A DNA stretch of 64,000 nucleotides, from contig NC_079885.1 in NCBI RefSeq assembly GCF_029227915.1, positions 8,680,001 to 8,744,000 on the forward strand, read 5' to 3'. The notes below the pieces were generated by a model, which was given only the letters and a program-made list of their open reading frames with translations, was not told the origin of the DNA and did no database searches. This document shows positions 24,401-35,400 of the stretch, piece by piece. How positions within the stretch are numbered: position 1 is the first letter of the stretch; every line of letters starts with the position of its first letter. A program made the position numbers and the translations under genes. The DNA is from Hydractinia symbiolongicarpus (Eukaryota > Cnidaria > Hydrozoa > Anthoathecata > Hydractiniidae).

Positions 24401-26904
24401 TAAATGGAATTGCGCTCATGTACATCCATAAGGAAATCATGCCTAAGATAGATGCTGTTAAGTTGGTATACAATAAGCAACCGAAGGCTAACTTTTTCAT
24501 AACCCTATTTTTCCATGTAATTGGTCATTGTTTTTGTTATGTTTGTGTTTTATTGTGCTGTCCATGACTGGTGTAATCATTTGATTCACCTAGTCATGCT
24601 GATCAAGCCTGATATTGGCAGAAACAGCAAGAGTTTATAAATATTGAAATATACATTCAAAATTGTCTAACTTTATTGTAGTTAATCCCTGTTAATCTCT
24701 GTTGTTGTTGTTTTTGATTGATAAACAGTTTAAGGGGAAGTAACCTCAAAAATGTGAAAATGTTTTTTTCGACTACGTATTTGTATTTGAACTTATAAAA
24801 TCAGAAAAATAACACATAAACACAAGAATTTATCTATAAATATCTATATTCCTTGTTCATATCTCCGTAAAAACTTCGTTCTCAAAAAAAGTGTGTTAAA
24901 ATAAAAAAGACTGGGTTCTAATTTGAATATGACGTTTTATAGTTCAAAACATTGCACTAGCTAGACGAGGCACTATGTTGGTGCTTATAATGCAACACAC
25001 TTTCGAATAAGAAACGAAAAAAGGCATCATAGTTTCTTCTCCAGTTATACACTGTTCCAGACATTTCGGCTCTAAAGTCATTTAGTTTTGAGCCTGAAAT
25101 GTTGTTGAAAGAGCAAGATAAATTTTTAAGTTCAAACCATGAGGACAAAGTTATACAAAAAGAAAGCAATCGAATTGGAAACAATAATCAGGTGGTCACT
25201 GTAGACAGATGAGTTTATTCTCTGAAAGTTTCTGCTGCAAAGATAATAATGAAATTCCTGACTACTACTTTGAAAGTACAAATAATTTCGCCAAATATAA
25301 AGTCTTTCATATTTATAATCATGACTGAAGTGATACTCATTTTATATCTTTAACATCCTTCTGTCTTCAATTAATCGAAATTGTTAAATTGAATCTTGTT
25401 AAAAATAAAAAGTCTGATAAAAAAGAAATGCCTTTTCCATACGCAAAACACGATAAAGAGTTTCTCACCAAGCGCTTCACAATAAACTTTTCAACACAAT
25501 CCTTTGTAAAAAAACATCTTGCTCTCTGTCCGAAATATTTTATGCAACTGCATCTTTAAAATTCAATGAAGATGGCCCAAAAAGCAACAATGATGAAGGG
25601 ATTAAAAAAATAGAATACCGAAGATCCATTCTAATGAAGGAATACAATAGTGAGATGTGCTGTCAATGAGTTTACATGAACAGGGGGTAAATTTTAAATT
25701 TCCTATTTTAGGAAAAACATGTATTATAGATTTGATGGGTACATAATCGATTGTTCAGAAAGACATGACATCATGGATGAAGATCCCTGTACACTAGGTC
25801 TGCTGCAGCTTGATAATTTTGAGCCTTTTCTGATGACTTGTTTATTTTTAGGTGCCATTATTTTTACAAAGCCAAACTCGAAATGGACAATCTAATCCTG
25901 AGCTCTAACTGGTTAAATCTTTAGCTCCAACCGGTTGTTTGCAGAGCCAAACTTGGACAAACTTGAAATGGACAATGTACAGGTATTCGTAGGCCTGTCC
26001 CAATAAGCGAGGCATCTTAAAGCTAGTAGGCGATGCAAGTCTCCTATCCTGTATTGACCAATATTGTTTCAAGTAAAGTTTCCTTATATGTGATCCTAAG
26101 AACATTAGCAAGTACAAGACGACCAAGACACCACTGCAGTCACCACAATTAACATGTGCTAAATGTTCAGCTCCATAAAAAACGTCTATCGTGAATCGAG
26201 AATACCGTCGCAATACATGAAGCGCGATGTTAAACAACCTTTTTCCAGTACTGTAGGTTTCTTATAAAAAACGGGCAAGACAAAGAGTTTTTTCTTATAA
26301 AAAATGTTCTTAGGAGATTTTCTAATAGCTTAGCGTTTCTTTTTGTCAATTTTAATGATAACTAGATGAATAGAATGACAATTTTCGGCGATTTTGTACC
26401 CACAAAGCTCGAATCAGTGAAAGCTTCTGGAGCGCCCCTCAAGATCCCCAGCTGGTAAAATCATACCTTATTCAAAATATTGCTGCTGTGCAGCAATATT
26501 TTGACTAAGTTTTGAAAAACTCTGGATCCACCCCTGGTTTTGGTTGCAGATTGTCCAGCTGCTATATATGTATATAAGATAGACACCATGTTTTAAAAAT
26601 CACAATCATGCCATAATTATTATATAAGGTTATATGAGGTTTTTACAAAAAAGATGTTCAGTTAGCGAGCAATGGATGGTGGCTAGCTAAATATGTTTTT
26701 GTGGTGATAGAGTAAGATATAATCAAAACTTACCCAGAGACAAAATGGTTCTTGAAGTATTGAAGCAAAATAATCCCATACTGAAAGAGAATCCTCAAAC
26801 ACATTCTTTCCATATGCTAAGGATGCTATAAATATGACTATGCTTATAATGCAATACGATTTTAAATTTGGGACAGGAAGTCGTTCTGAAAATAGAAAGG
26901 GCAT
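12423..26904 (-). CDS. AMFR: AMFR/gp78-like ER membrane E3 ubiquitin ligase (13 exons, complete)
   Basis: Exons (minus strand): 26904-26734, 20983-20891, 20250-20086, 18959-18807, 18387-18347, 17861-17729, 16494-16361, 15294-15184, 15021-14733, 14386-14267, 13864-13792, 13147-12997, 12594-12423. Every junction is GT..AG and all phases agree, giving 601 residues; vertebrate AMFR is slightly longer (about 640). Residues 1-290 form the multi-pass membrane region, including a DKFWNFIFYK segment near-identical to the vertebrate protein. The RING-H2 is C313, C316, C328, H330, H333, C336, C347, C350. The CUE domain is about 431-468 with an MFP motif. The last exon carries a VIM-like p97/VCP-binding motif, RR582-583 and RR592-593 around an Ala/Leu core. 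In the known family this ligase ubiquitinates ER-associated degradation substrates with Ube2g2. I cannot recognise the usual G2BR (Ube2g2-binding) segment; it is either diverged or missed. The exon 7 donor (GTTTGA) is weak but phase-consistent. Confidence 0.93.
13506..13612 (+). repeat. tRNA-derived SINE / tRNA-like sequence with 20-bp duplication
   Basis: In AMFR intron 11, an A-box-like TGGTGCAAGGGGC and a B-box-like GGGTTCAAGCCCC flank an anticodon-arm-like segment. The 20-bp unit CAAGTGGAAGGTCATGGGTT is present twice exactly (13554-13573 and 13574-13593), duplicating the arm just before the B box. This rules out a normal tRNA fold. Confidence 0.5.
13959..14077 (+). mobile_element. Mini-Helitron-like element, copy 4
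   Basis: Plus-strand copy in AMFR intron 10: 5' TCTTTAATAATAGCCGTATCCC, a CTGTCTGTCTG tract, then GACGGGCGAACCCGTGGAT, a mutated hairpin, and CGACTAG followed by T. At 119 bp it is internally shorter than the others. The base before the 5' TC is C rather than A. Confidence 0.6.
15448..15592 (-). mobile_element. Mini-Helitron-like element, copy 2
   Basis: Minus-strand copy in AMFR intron 7. It has a 3' hairpin with one mutation (CACGTGG arm) and a degenerate terminus CTAA. Its 5' end, TATATTATAATACCCGTATAC, lacks the TC and directly abuts the CTAG terminus of copy 3. Confidence 0.6.
15594..15776 (-). mobile_element. Mini-Helitron-like element, copy 3
   Basis: Minus-strand copy of 183 bp: A|TCTTTAATAATAGCCGTATTCC at the 5' end, and a perfect CCCGTGGA/TCCACGGG hairpin followed by CTAACGACTAG|T at the 3' end. 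It sits head-to-tail with copy 2. Its 5' end matches copy 4 better than copies 1 and 2, so at least two subfamilies are present. Confidence 0.65.
20265..20741. repeat. Direct repeat pair and small TIR element in AMFR intron 2
   Basis: About 75 bp containing GAACACACTGAAATAAGATA and TACCTTATTCGTCCAATTTT occurs at about 20268-20340 and again at about 20611-20685. The second copy is also mirrored by CAAAATTTGTATGAATAAGGTA at about 20719-20741. The pattern suggests a small inverted-repeat element (about 96 bp, 20645-20741) plus a partial duplicate. Confidence 0.45.
23014..23820 (+). pseudogene. 5'-truncated LINE, C-terminal part of reverse transcriptase ORF
   Basis: In AMFR intron 1, opposite strand. 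The frame open from 23014 to 23796 encodes a Cys/His knuckle (RGNSIFCQTCKHWVHKKC, then CKRC), followed by IVENFCYLGDML, GRLYEACVRSVMLYGS, LERNDMRMVRWMC, LNWLGHLERM and KRRGRPRKTW. These are typical of the region after the polymerase core in cnidarian and other animal non-LTR retrotransposons. The polymerase catalytic motifs are missing, so it is a 5' truncation. The element ends with a TGATGATGATGA microsatellite tail and then an A-rich stretch, as in RTE-type LINEs. Confidence 0.8.
24184..24514 (+). pseudogene. hAT-type transposase C-terminal remnant
   Basis: One frame reads FEYIKVALRISATLLSYPV, a decayed copy of the hAT dimerisation segment, then CIMF, a TAG stop, and DRLNGIALMYIHKEI, the strongly conserved tail of TTF-type hAT transposases. 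One in-frame stop and missing core residues show that it is dead. It lies in AMFR intron 1, antisense to the gene. The outer limits are not visible. Confidence 0.55.
26473..26503. repeat. Near-perfect 31-bp palindrome
   Basis: The arms CAAAATATTGCTGC and GCAGCAATATTTTG flank a three-base centre. It lies in AMFR intron 1, 230 bp after exon 1. It could form a hairpin or be the palindromic core of a small foldback element. Confidence 0.6.
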
Positions 26905-28319
26905 TGCTGCATTAAAGTGCTCGACGACATGTGAAGGTTGCGTATTTCAAAATTCTAGGAAAAGAAAAGAGAATTGTTTTGATAAAAATACTGTGTTCTA
27001 TGTACTAGACTAAAGTAGCCCATGTTATTGGATTAACAATCACTTTTACTCATTTTCCATCCAATGATGTGCGCCAACATTGATACTATCTCTTCCCGTA
27101 TCATATCAATAATGGTACCGCTTGCTGTGATGGTTTTAAAGTCGTTTGTTATGGCTTTTTCTTTTTGGAAAGCTAAATAAAATTTGTTAGCTTCGTAGAA
27201 ATTGTAAATTTGGTAATTTGTATTTCCTAAATTTTAAGATATTTTCTTGGCTTTAACTGGTCTAGCTAGCTAGCTAGCTATTTCCCTTTTAAAACTCAGC
27301 CAGGAATAACGGCAAATTAGGCTATGATAATCTAATCAATCTTATGAAATGGCATTTGGATAATGATTTGACATGATGAAAGAAAAATTGTTATACACAA
27401 TTAAAAAGGATCCTAGATAGCAAAAACATTGCTGTTAAAAGTTTAAAAACCATTAAAAAAATTGCTGTGTATATTGTTAGAACCCTCAAACCAGGATCAT
27501 CATCAATGTAGATTGTTTCAAAAGCATTAATATGGTCATGGAAAGCAAAAAAATTGCTGCATGCATCATTTTAATATCTCAACACGTGTCTCCACGTATT
27601 TAGAAGCCTTATTTCTTTTTGTATCTATATTATATTATCCGTAGCTATATGTCTGTCTGTCGCACAAAATAATGGTACCGCAAGTAGTGAGACGCACACA
27701 ATGTTGTGTAAATAGCATAGGCAAACCGTGGATTTTTCTACGGGCCACATGCAAGTAAATCTCTATTTTAGCTATCAGAGATGAGAAGAGGGAGAGAGTC
27801 TCTAGCTGAGATGCTCAGTTCTCGTGTTTGCAGGTTATTGAGTTCAAACGTCCCCTACTTTTCTCCATCACGAAAACAACAATGATTTTCGCTGAAAAAC
27901 GTGAATACTCGATTTTTTTAATACAGTACAGTCTGAATGTAAGCTTCCGTGTACGTGCAACTTATATAAATAATTACTTTCATAATAGACTATGTTTTTT
28001 AGAGAAAATAATTACACCAGAGAAAATAAAAAGATCAGGGGAAACTTATTGTGTAAATAACAATAACCTGCGTATGGCAATGTTGAGAATCAAGATACAC
28101 ATTATTGTTGTAACTCCCTCCTTCTTTATGGTTACTATCATATATGTTATATATTATATGATGGTGAATAATGCTTGCTAGCTAAAATACTACTGACTAT
28201 CACATAAACAGTTGACTATATAGGAAAAATAATATAAAAAACATGTTTGTTGTCACACTCTCCTCCATTATGATTTACATAATTCCTTAAAAAATACATG
28301 TGGGACATAAAACATTGAA
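26905..28319. other. AMFR upstream region, no gene seen
   Basis: This is the 5' flank of AMFR and should contain its promoter, but no TATA box or other element can be assigned by eye. A (CTAG)n-like run at about 27264-27284 and the mini-Helitron copy 5 are the only structured items. Confidence 0.4.
27624..27755 (+). mobile_element. Mini-Helitron-like element, copy 5 (degenerate)
   Basis: It starts A|TCTATATTATATTATCCGTAGC, then CTGTCTGTCTGTCGC, a segment matching the GTGAGACGCAC core of copies 1 and 2, and the hairpin CCGTGGATTTTTCTACGG. The terminal CTAG is lost, so the right end is approximate. Confidence 0.5.
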
Positions 28320-28935
28320 ACATCACTAAATTTTTTTTATTAATAAAAATTTGGAACAGTTAACAAATAAAGTATGCTGAACATGATGGTGACATCAAAA
28401 TTTTGATTTCTTGTTACCTAAATGTCATTTTAGGCCAAAATTGGTCCAAAAATTAAAACTACTTTATTTTTGACAAATTTTGGCACAATTAACAAAAAAA
28501 GTATGGTGAACATGATGGTGACATCAAAATTTCGGTTTTTTGCCACCTTAAATGTCATTTTAGGCCAAAATTGGTCCAAAAATTAAAAATACTTCATTTC
28601 CAACAAAAATTGGCAAAGTTAACAAAAAAGTATGCTGAACATAATGGTGACATCAAAATTTTGATTTTTGTCACCTAAATGCCATTTTAGACCAAAATTG
28701 GTCCAAAAATTAAAACCACTTCATTTTCGGCTAAATCTGGCACGGTTAACAAATAAAGTATGCTGAAAATGATGATGGTACAAAAGTTTGATTTTTTGTC
28801 ACCTAAATGTCATTTCAGGCCAAAATTTATCCAAAAATTAAAACTGCTTTATTTTCGACAAAAATTGACACAGTTAATAAAAAAAGTATGCTGAAAATGA
28901 TGGTTACATCAAAATTTTGTTTTTTTGTTAACTAA
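28320..28935 (+). repeat. Tandem satellite, ~128-bp monomer, ~5 copies
   Basis: The anchor GACATCAAAATTT (or a variant) recurs at about 28391, 28520, 28648, 28777 and 28904, a spacing of 127-129 bp. Each unit contains AGGCCAAAATTGGTCCAAAAATTAAAA or a variant and AGTATG(C/G)TGAA. Units differ at roughly one base in ten. Confidence 0.85.
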
Positions 28936-30560
28936 TGCCGTTTAAGACCATAAACGTCTCAATCGCAAGACTTTCAACCATGAATGATAGGCTGTATTTT
29001 TTGTTAGCAATTTCTTTTAAAATGTGAGTTTATTATGACACGTTTCGTTTTGTTTGCGTTTGTTGTAAGATATAATGTCACTGATGGGCTTTATCTTCAG
29101 AGGTTCATGCACCAAGCCCCTTCGAATGTTTGGCACAATAACACAACGAATTAGCAGGTTTTCATCAAATATTTTGGTAGCGCGCGGAAATTCTTAGAGC
29201 CCCCAGGGCTTCTTGTTAAAATTAATTTCAAATCATAAACGTCCAGAAAATGTCGATTTAACAGTAGCCACCACCCTTGAGAAAAAAAGCAAAGGCGTCA
29301 ATAACACAAATTGCTCACTTTAAGCAAGATGCTATATCTTTTTTATCTATGATATGTTTTCATATGATAGAGATGTCATATGCATGTGTGATTCACACTT
29401 TTTTTGTTTACTGCAACATTATGTTATTTAAGCTGTATAGAAATGAATTTTGTAAAACATATTAACCACAAGTGCAAGGTTGAAGCGTTGGATGCGATGA
29501 TGTGTTGGCAGATTCGCTATATGTTTTTGGCATTAAATATATTTCTAAACATTTTTGATTTCTCTTTCCCCCTTTAAAAAGATTTTTTAAACTTTATTCA
29601 ACATGTTTTTCTTTGGTATTACATCACGAAAACATTTGTCTGAAAGCTGTATTAAGGTACAGGACACCTAACCTCTCCCATGTTCTGGTTATATTTAACT
29701 TGCATGGGTGCGCACTCTTCTCGCAGTATTCTCTGTGACGATGAAGGTCGGACTGACTTGTGGCATGGTTTTAAATGGTCTTTCGTCTTTTGTTCGAGTC
29801 TCAGTGTAATGCACCAGCCGAGTATAAGAGTGTCAGCATGAAGGAAAGGGGCCAACTTTAATGTTCTTTATACTTTTTAAACAAATCAATCACAAAGAAA
29901 TGAATGTTTAATCAGCGTAATAGCTTTTTTTCATCACTCTATTATATTTTAGAAAAAGAAAAAATTCACGAGTGCGAAAAAAAGCACTTGTAAATCTTTT
30001 ATGAGTGTGCAGGCAAGTGAAGTGCTATCGCACTCGTCTCAATGAATGGCCTGGGAATATTGTACATGAGAGAATGGATAAAGAAATTCTTGTGCTAAAG
30101 ACCCAAAGAAAGAGTTCATTGAGTTTATTAAAAATGCAGTATGTCGTAACAGAGGTGATTTTTTGCAGCTTGACAAGCTAAGTGATTCTACTTGCCACAA
30201 AGTTTTTCAAAAATCTGCTAAAGGAAAAAAAAAAGAACTTGGGGATTTCAATAATAAAATAAAGGTTTTAATTAAAAGTCCTGATGAGAGTGTTTAAACA
30301 TTCTTTCAGAAAGAATGTTCAAACAATCTCGTGTTTTTTTTTCATCTTTATACTTTTCAATTCTGTTCTTACTGCTTTCTTATTAAACACATTCATTATC
30401 AATGAATACAACTTGGTCCATACACAAAATTGTATTAATTGCTAAGGAAAGTGTTAACATGTTTTGTTGATTTTTTGGAGCTTATGGCTAGGGCTGAACT
30501 GTTTCAAAATATTGCACCATTATGTTATTATATCAATTTCATTGGTAAACATCAGGCTTA
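28936..30560. other. Repeat-poor intergenic sequence
   Basis: No gene was recognised. A minus-strand frame at 29855-29652 lies in a GC-richer block that may be a SINE-like repeat, but I could not find A and B boxes. A short coding-like frame at 30082-30297 is listed separately. Confidence 0.35.
30082..30297 (+). pseudogene. Coding-like fragment of unknown family (72 codons)
   Basis: The frame has no start codon. It encodes a balanced, lysine-rich sequence including PKKEFIEFIKNAVCRNRGDF and KLSDSTCHKVFQKSAKGKKK, then stops. Its composition is more protein-like than neighbouring chance frames. It may be a fragment of a transposon ORF. I do not recognise a domain. Confidence 0.25.
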
Positions 30561-32155
30561 CAGTACTGGAATCAAGACATCTAACATTGTGAGCGCATAT
30601 CATGCGTGACACGAACGATCCGCGATCCTATCGTGACCATCGTGATAGAAAAAATGTTGCGAAGAGCTTCGTGATAGTTGTGATGTATAAAAAAATAACG
30701 ATGGTATCACAATCGTCACTATTAATCGTGTTTGTCGCGATGGATCGTGAATACATTAAAAATATTAAACAATAGATGTGTATAGCTAATCTTGTGTCTT
30801 TGCTTTTGTTTTTTTTACATTTAAAAATGCTTTTGCATCTTGTATTTTTATTAGAAATTGGATTTTAAAAATAAGGTGACTCCAACTTTATTACTTTTTC
30901 TACGCGCGAAGTAGATAGTACTTTATGGTCGGTCGGCCAAATAAAAATAATTTTATCGAGAATGTACAAATGGTTGGAACAACAAAAAATAAAAAGACAA
31001 CAACGGAGGAGTGTGTTACGACAAAGATATATTTCTATGTATGTTTTCATGGAAAAATAAGAATGTATGGTCGGAACAACAACAAAAAAATAATAATAAA
31101 AAATAACAACGGAGGAGAGTGTTATGACAACCGTTTCTTTGTATTTTTGCATAACGCACTCAGTTAATATTTTTAAGTTGTAAAGCAAAAATAATAATAA
31201 TCTGTCTCACTAAAAAAATGTAACTAGTACTCAAGGTGAAAAAAGGAAAATATATGCATGTTAAAAAACTTGTTTTCAAAAGTTATGCAGCAAGTTTTTT
31301 TTGTGTTGTTTTGAAAGTTGTACAGCAAGAATTATTCTTGTGCTGTTTCGAAAGTTTACAGAATATACCTCCGTTGTTTTGAAAGATATGCAGCAGATTA
31401 TACTTCGACTGTTTTGAAATTTGTACAGCAAGTTATTATTTTCCCATTTACAATAATAAAACACAAAATTTATTTTAATACAAAAGTTAAGTGTTCTTTT
31501 AATGTTTTTTTGCTCAGTTTTATAAGAAAATTAATATTTAACTGCAAAAAAGTTTCACGGACTATAGTTTAGTTGACAATATTTAAAGTCTTTCGCAACA
31601 TTAAAATTATTTATTTATTTCATAACGGAGGAAGGTGTTACGAATGCGTATTTTACGTTGTTTTAATTATTTTTCTAATATCATTGAAAAAGATTTAATG
31701 ATATTAATTATTTTTCCTAAATGATATCGACTAAGACATTTAGAATTTTAGCAAGCAGCATAACTTTAAACATATATTAATCATAAGATATGGGATAAGA
31801 AAATGTTTGTTTGTTGATATTTTTATTATTTTTTTCTCGTGAAAGTTAGGGTCGGGCAGGCCCGTAGAACAACTAAATAAGTTAGAATCTAAACAAGAAA
31901 AAAGCTTACAACAACTAAAATATTTTTGATTTAAAACAAAAAACAATTATCCATATTTAATTTATAATGTTTATAGATGTATCATGACGGTCGCGATATG
32001 GATCGCAAAAGTCACAATGCATTGTGAAAGTCGACCCCACAATGGATCGCAACCTTCACAATGCTAAAAAGTTTACTATCGTGACAGCATCGTGAATCGT
32101 GCGCGACGTGCATGATACGTGATCCACAATGTTAGGTGTCCTGATTCCAGTACTG
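30561..32155. mobile_element. hAT-like non-autonomous element, 1.6 kb
   Basis: The termini are inverted: CAGTACTGGAATCAAGACAT at 30561 and, reverse-complemented, CAGTACTGGAATCAGGACAC at 32155, continuing to a shared TAACATTGTG. Both subterminal regions are dense in short ATCGTGA/TCACGAT repeats in opposite orientation, typical of hAT elements. The interior has GGAGGA(G/A)NGTGTTA repeats and no transposase. No 8-bp target duplication is seen, because the right end has been taken over by the Copia LTR. Confidence 0.65.
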
Positions 32156-32308
32156 TGAGTTGCTATAGATCATTACCTTGTGAGTTCAGTCACTTGTACT
32201 TCTTTCTTCTACTTATCTTGCTTGCTTGCTATGTATATGTTGAAACACTTATTATGCTTTCTACAACATAGAAAGAACAATCAACATAAGACTTCCATAA
32301 TATTAACA
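32154..32308 (-). repeat. Copia 3' LTR, 155 bp
   Basis: It begins TG and ends CA (minus strand TGTTAATATT...GCAACTCACA) and is immediately preceded on the minus strand by a polypurine-like CTGGGGGCC. The outer TG overlaps the last two bases of the hAT terminus. No second LTR copy was found in the window. Confidence 0.65.
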
Positions 32309-32449
32309 TTGGCCCCCAGAAATAAATAGTTGCACCAATTGCTTTACTTCAAAAAGGACCAGATTTAACACAACATCGTTGAACCAACATACATCCAAAC
32401 ATAATCAACGTCTTCTATTTACAATATGTACTTTTTTCTTCTTGCTTTA

Positions 32450-35400
32450 TTAAAGCGAGCCACAAGCCAAAACCTTCAAGAGTTGATCAGTGGATGCACC
32501 TCTTTTTGTCAGGCTATCAGCTAGTTGTCTTGCACTTGGGACCCATTTCACTTGGATCTCTCCAAGCTTTACCATCTGCTTCAATCTTGCCACATCAACG
32601 CGTTGTCGGGGATCCTCAACCACTTTTGTACTTTCCAAGTTGTCTTTCAAAGACTTGCTGTCAGTTATCAGTTCAGCAATGGGAAGTTTCTCCAAACAGA
32701 ACATCTCTTTGAACATAGATGCAACAAGATGAGCATAATCAGCTGTGTCAGCTATAGCAGATATTTCTGTTGCCAAAGGTGACTTTGTTACTCTATCCAA
32801 TTTCTTGGATTTCCATGATATGGGAGCAACTCTTCCTCCTCCTTTCAAAAACACAATATGACCTCCTTGCGAGTCTCCATTTGGTAGGGAGTTGTACGAG
32901 CCATCTCCATATGCAACAACTTTGATTTCATCTGGATGACCAAGTCCAGGGAAAACAAGTTTCACGTCTTCTGACTTCAAAGTTTTGATGGCTTTGTTGG
33001 CTTCTAATAAACTTTTGACTGTTGCCTTTTTTCCATAATTACTCAACATACATCCTTGGAAAGATACATCTGGTCGAGTTTGTGATGTGACCCACAACAG
33101 TTGTCCACACACTGACCTTAATTCCTTCTTTTCATTCTCGTCAAGTGTGTCTTTTATACTCTTTTTCCTGTCTGGAGTAACTTGAATTTCCTTGAGGCTT
33201 TTAATATATTGTGCCTGATCCACAAAAATGGCTTCGTTTGTTTGCTCTATGTTGAGTCCAACATATTTAAACGCTCCTTTTCCCCTCTTACTTATTTTGA
33301 ACTCTTTCATAACTTCTTCCATTACCCCTTCATGCCACCTTGATGTACCACAATATGTGAAATCATCAACATGAGCCACAATAATTCCAACCAATTGGTC
33401 ATCTTCATGCCAAAGAAATAACGATTGGTCATACAGGCTAACTTTACTACCCAACTCAGTCAGCTTCTCTTCCACTTTATTATACCATTCTCTTGGTGCA
33501 TCATTGAGCCCATACAAACATCCTTTTAATTTCCAAACTTTTCCATCTTCTGAGAAATCACTAGGTGGTCTGACAAGGACTTTCCTCTGGATCTCTTTGC
33601 CTTGTAAAAAAGCAGCAGCTATATCTAGTGAATGAAGTTCCCATTCCATAGTAGAAGCCGCCATAAATATCAACCTCAATGACTGTCTGCTTGCGGTAGG
33701 GCTATCAACTCTTTTATCAACCAACTGCTCCTCAAAGCCTCTTACTACAAGTCGTGCTTTAGTTCTTTTTGTGCCATCTGGGTTACACTTTTCTTCAATT
33801 ACCCACCTTGTTGAAATGGCTTTTTCCCCTACATCTTTAACCACTTCAAAAACATCATTTTCTAGCAGATTGTTGTACTCCTTCTCTTTTGCTTTAATCA
33901 CGTCTTGCTTCTTCTCATCCACACTAGAAAGTACTAAAACTTGATTTGTCTCACCTTCTACTTGTCTCCACCATTGTACACGACTCCAGTCCACGGAGCT
34001 TGTCTCTTTCTGCCCCACTACATGAACATTCACCCAACCATTCCATTTTCCAACCTTCTTTGGTTGTTTAGACAATACTCTAGCTTTATGTATCTTTCTA
34101 TTGTCGATGGAATATTGAATCAGTGTATTGTTCTTTGGTTTCTCTTTATTACTTTGTAGCCTTTCCCCTCCTTTCGAACATCCAACACTTTCTCTCTTTG
34201 TTTTATCATGTTTTGGTTTATGAACTTCTAGTTTCTCCTCATCTGCATATTTTGTTGAACTTTCATCTTCTTTTTCACTTGACTGATGATTTATTGTCTT
34301 TGTTTCACTTTTTTCATTTTCAATCACACTTCTCTCTTCTTCTGGAATCTTCTGAACTGGCTTCTTAAGAAATTGTACTTTAGAGTCATCTTGCATTCCT
34401 ATCTTCTCTACATTTTCCTCTCTTGTTGAAGTATGAGCTATTTGAGTCTCAGCTGTCACATGTCCCATACCATTCTCTGCTTCATCCTTATCTTCATTCT
34501 CAGTTTCACCTTCACCTCCATCTTCATTTTCATTCTCAACATCAACATCTTCTTGATTCTCAGCTTCAGCATCTTCTTCATTCTCAGCCTCAGCATCTTC
34601 TTCATTCTCAGCCTCAGCATCTTCTTCATTCTCAGCCTCAGCATCTTCTTCATCATCACTGTCTGCATCTTCTTCATCATCACTGTCTGAATCCATTTCA
34701 GTTTCAATCCATTGTACATGCTTCTCTCCCTTGATTCCATTGTTCTTATTTCCTTCTTCCTGAACAACATCTACTTGTCTTTCATAATCATTTGGCTGTA
34801 CCTTCAACAATTGGCACGGATGGCATCGATAAAACGCTCCACCATGTCGTATCAATACAAAATTGGTTTCTTTACCAATCACCTTTCCTGGTCCAGACCA
34901 TCCCTTCTTTGCTTTTCGTTTGTAATATACTTTTTCGCCAATGTTGAAGTCCACCTCAACATATGTTCTTACGTTTCTTCTAAGGGCTCTCTTAATCCTT
35001 TCAGAGGATTCTGCCTTGATATATTGCTGTCTAGCAGAATGTAAAGCATTTAGATTCTCTCTAACAACGTCAAAGCTTGTCCGAGAATCAAGTGCCGGTA
35101 GTTTGCTTGTCGTCACTGAAGAAAAGGTAATGTTTCTGGAAAGAACCAACTGGTTAGGAGAAAACCCAAAACAATTTTGTAAGGAATTCTTTGCAGACAC
35201 AGCCCATGCCAAAGCTGTTTTCAGACTGTATTTAGCATCTTCTTTTGTTTTCATTGTCGTTTCGTATGGTAACGCATTACCTCTTTCAACCATGCCATTA
35301 CTGTATGGTGCCTCCCCAGGTGTTGTGCTTGTCTCTATGTCAAATTTCTCATGTAGATCTCTCATTACCTCGCTAGAAAATTCTCCACCATTATCATTAT

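Noticed and set aside
28320-28935. CRISPR array
   Set aside because: The whole 128-bp unit repeats with no unique spacers, and the window is eukaryotic.
34123-34734. Plus-strand proteins rich in Leu/His/Ser
   Set aside because: Antisense shadow of the acidic linker of Copia pol.
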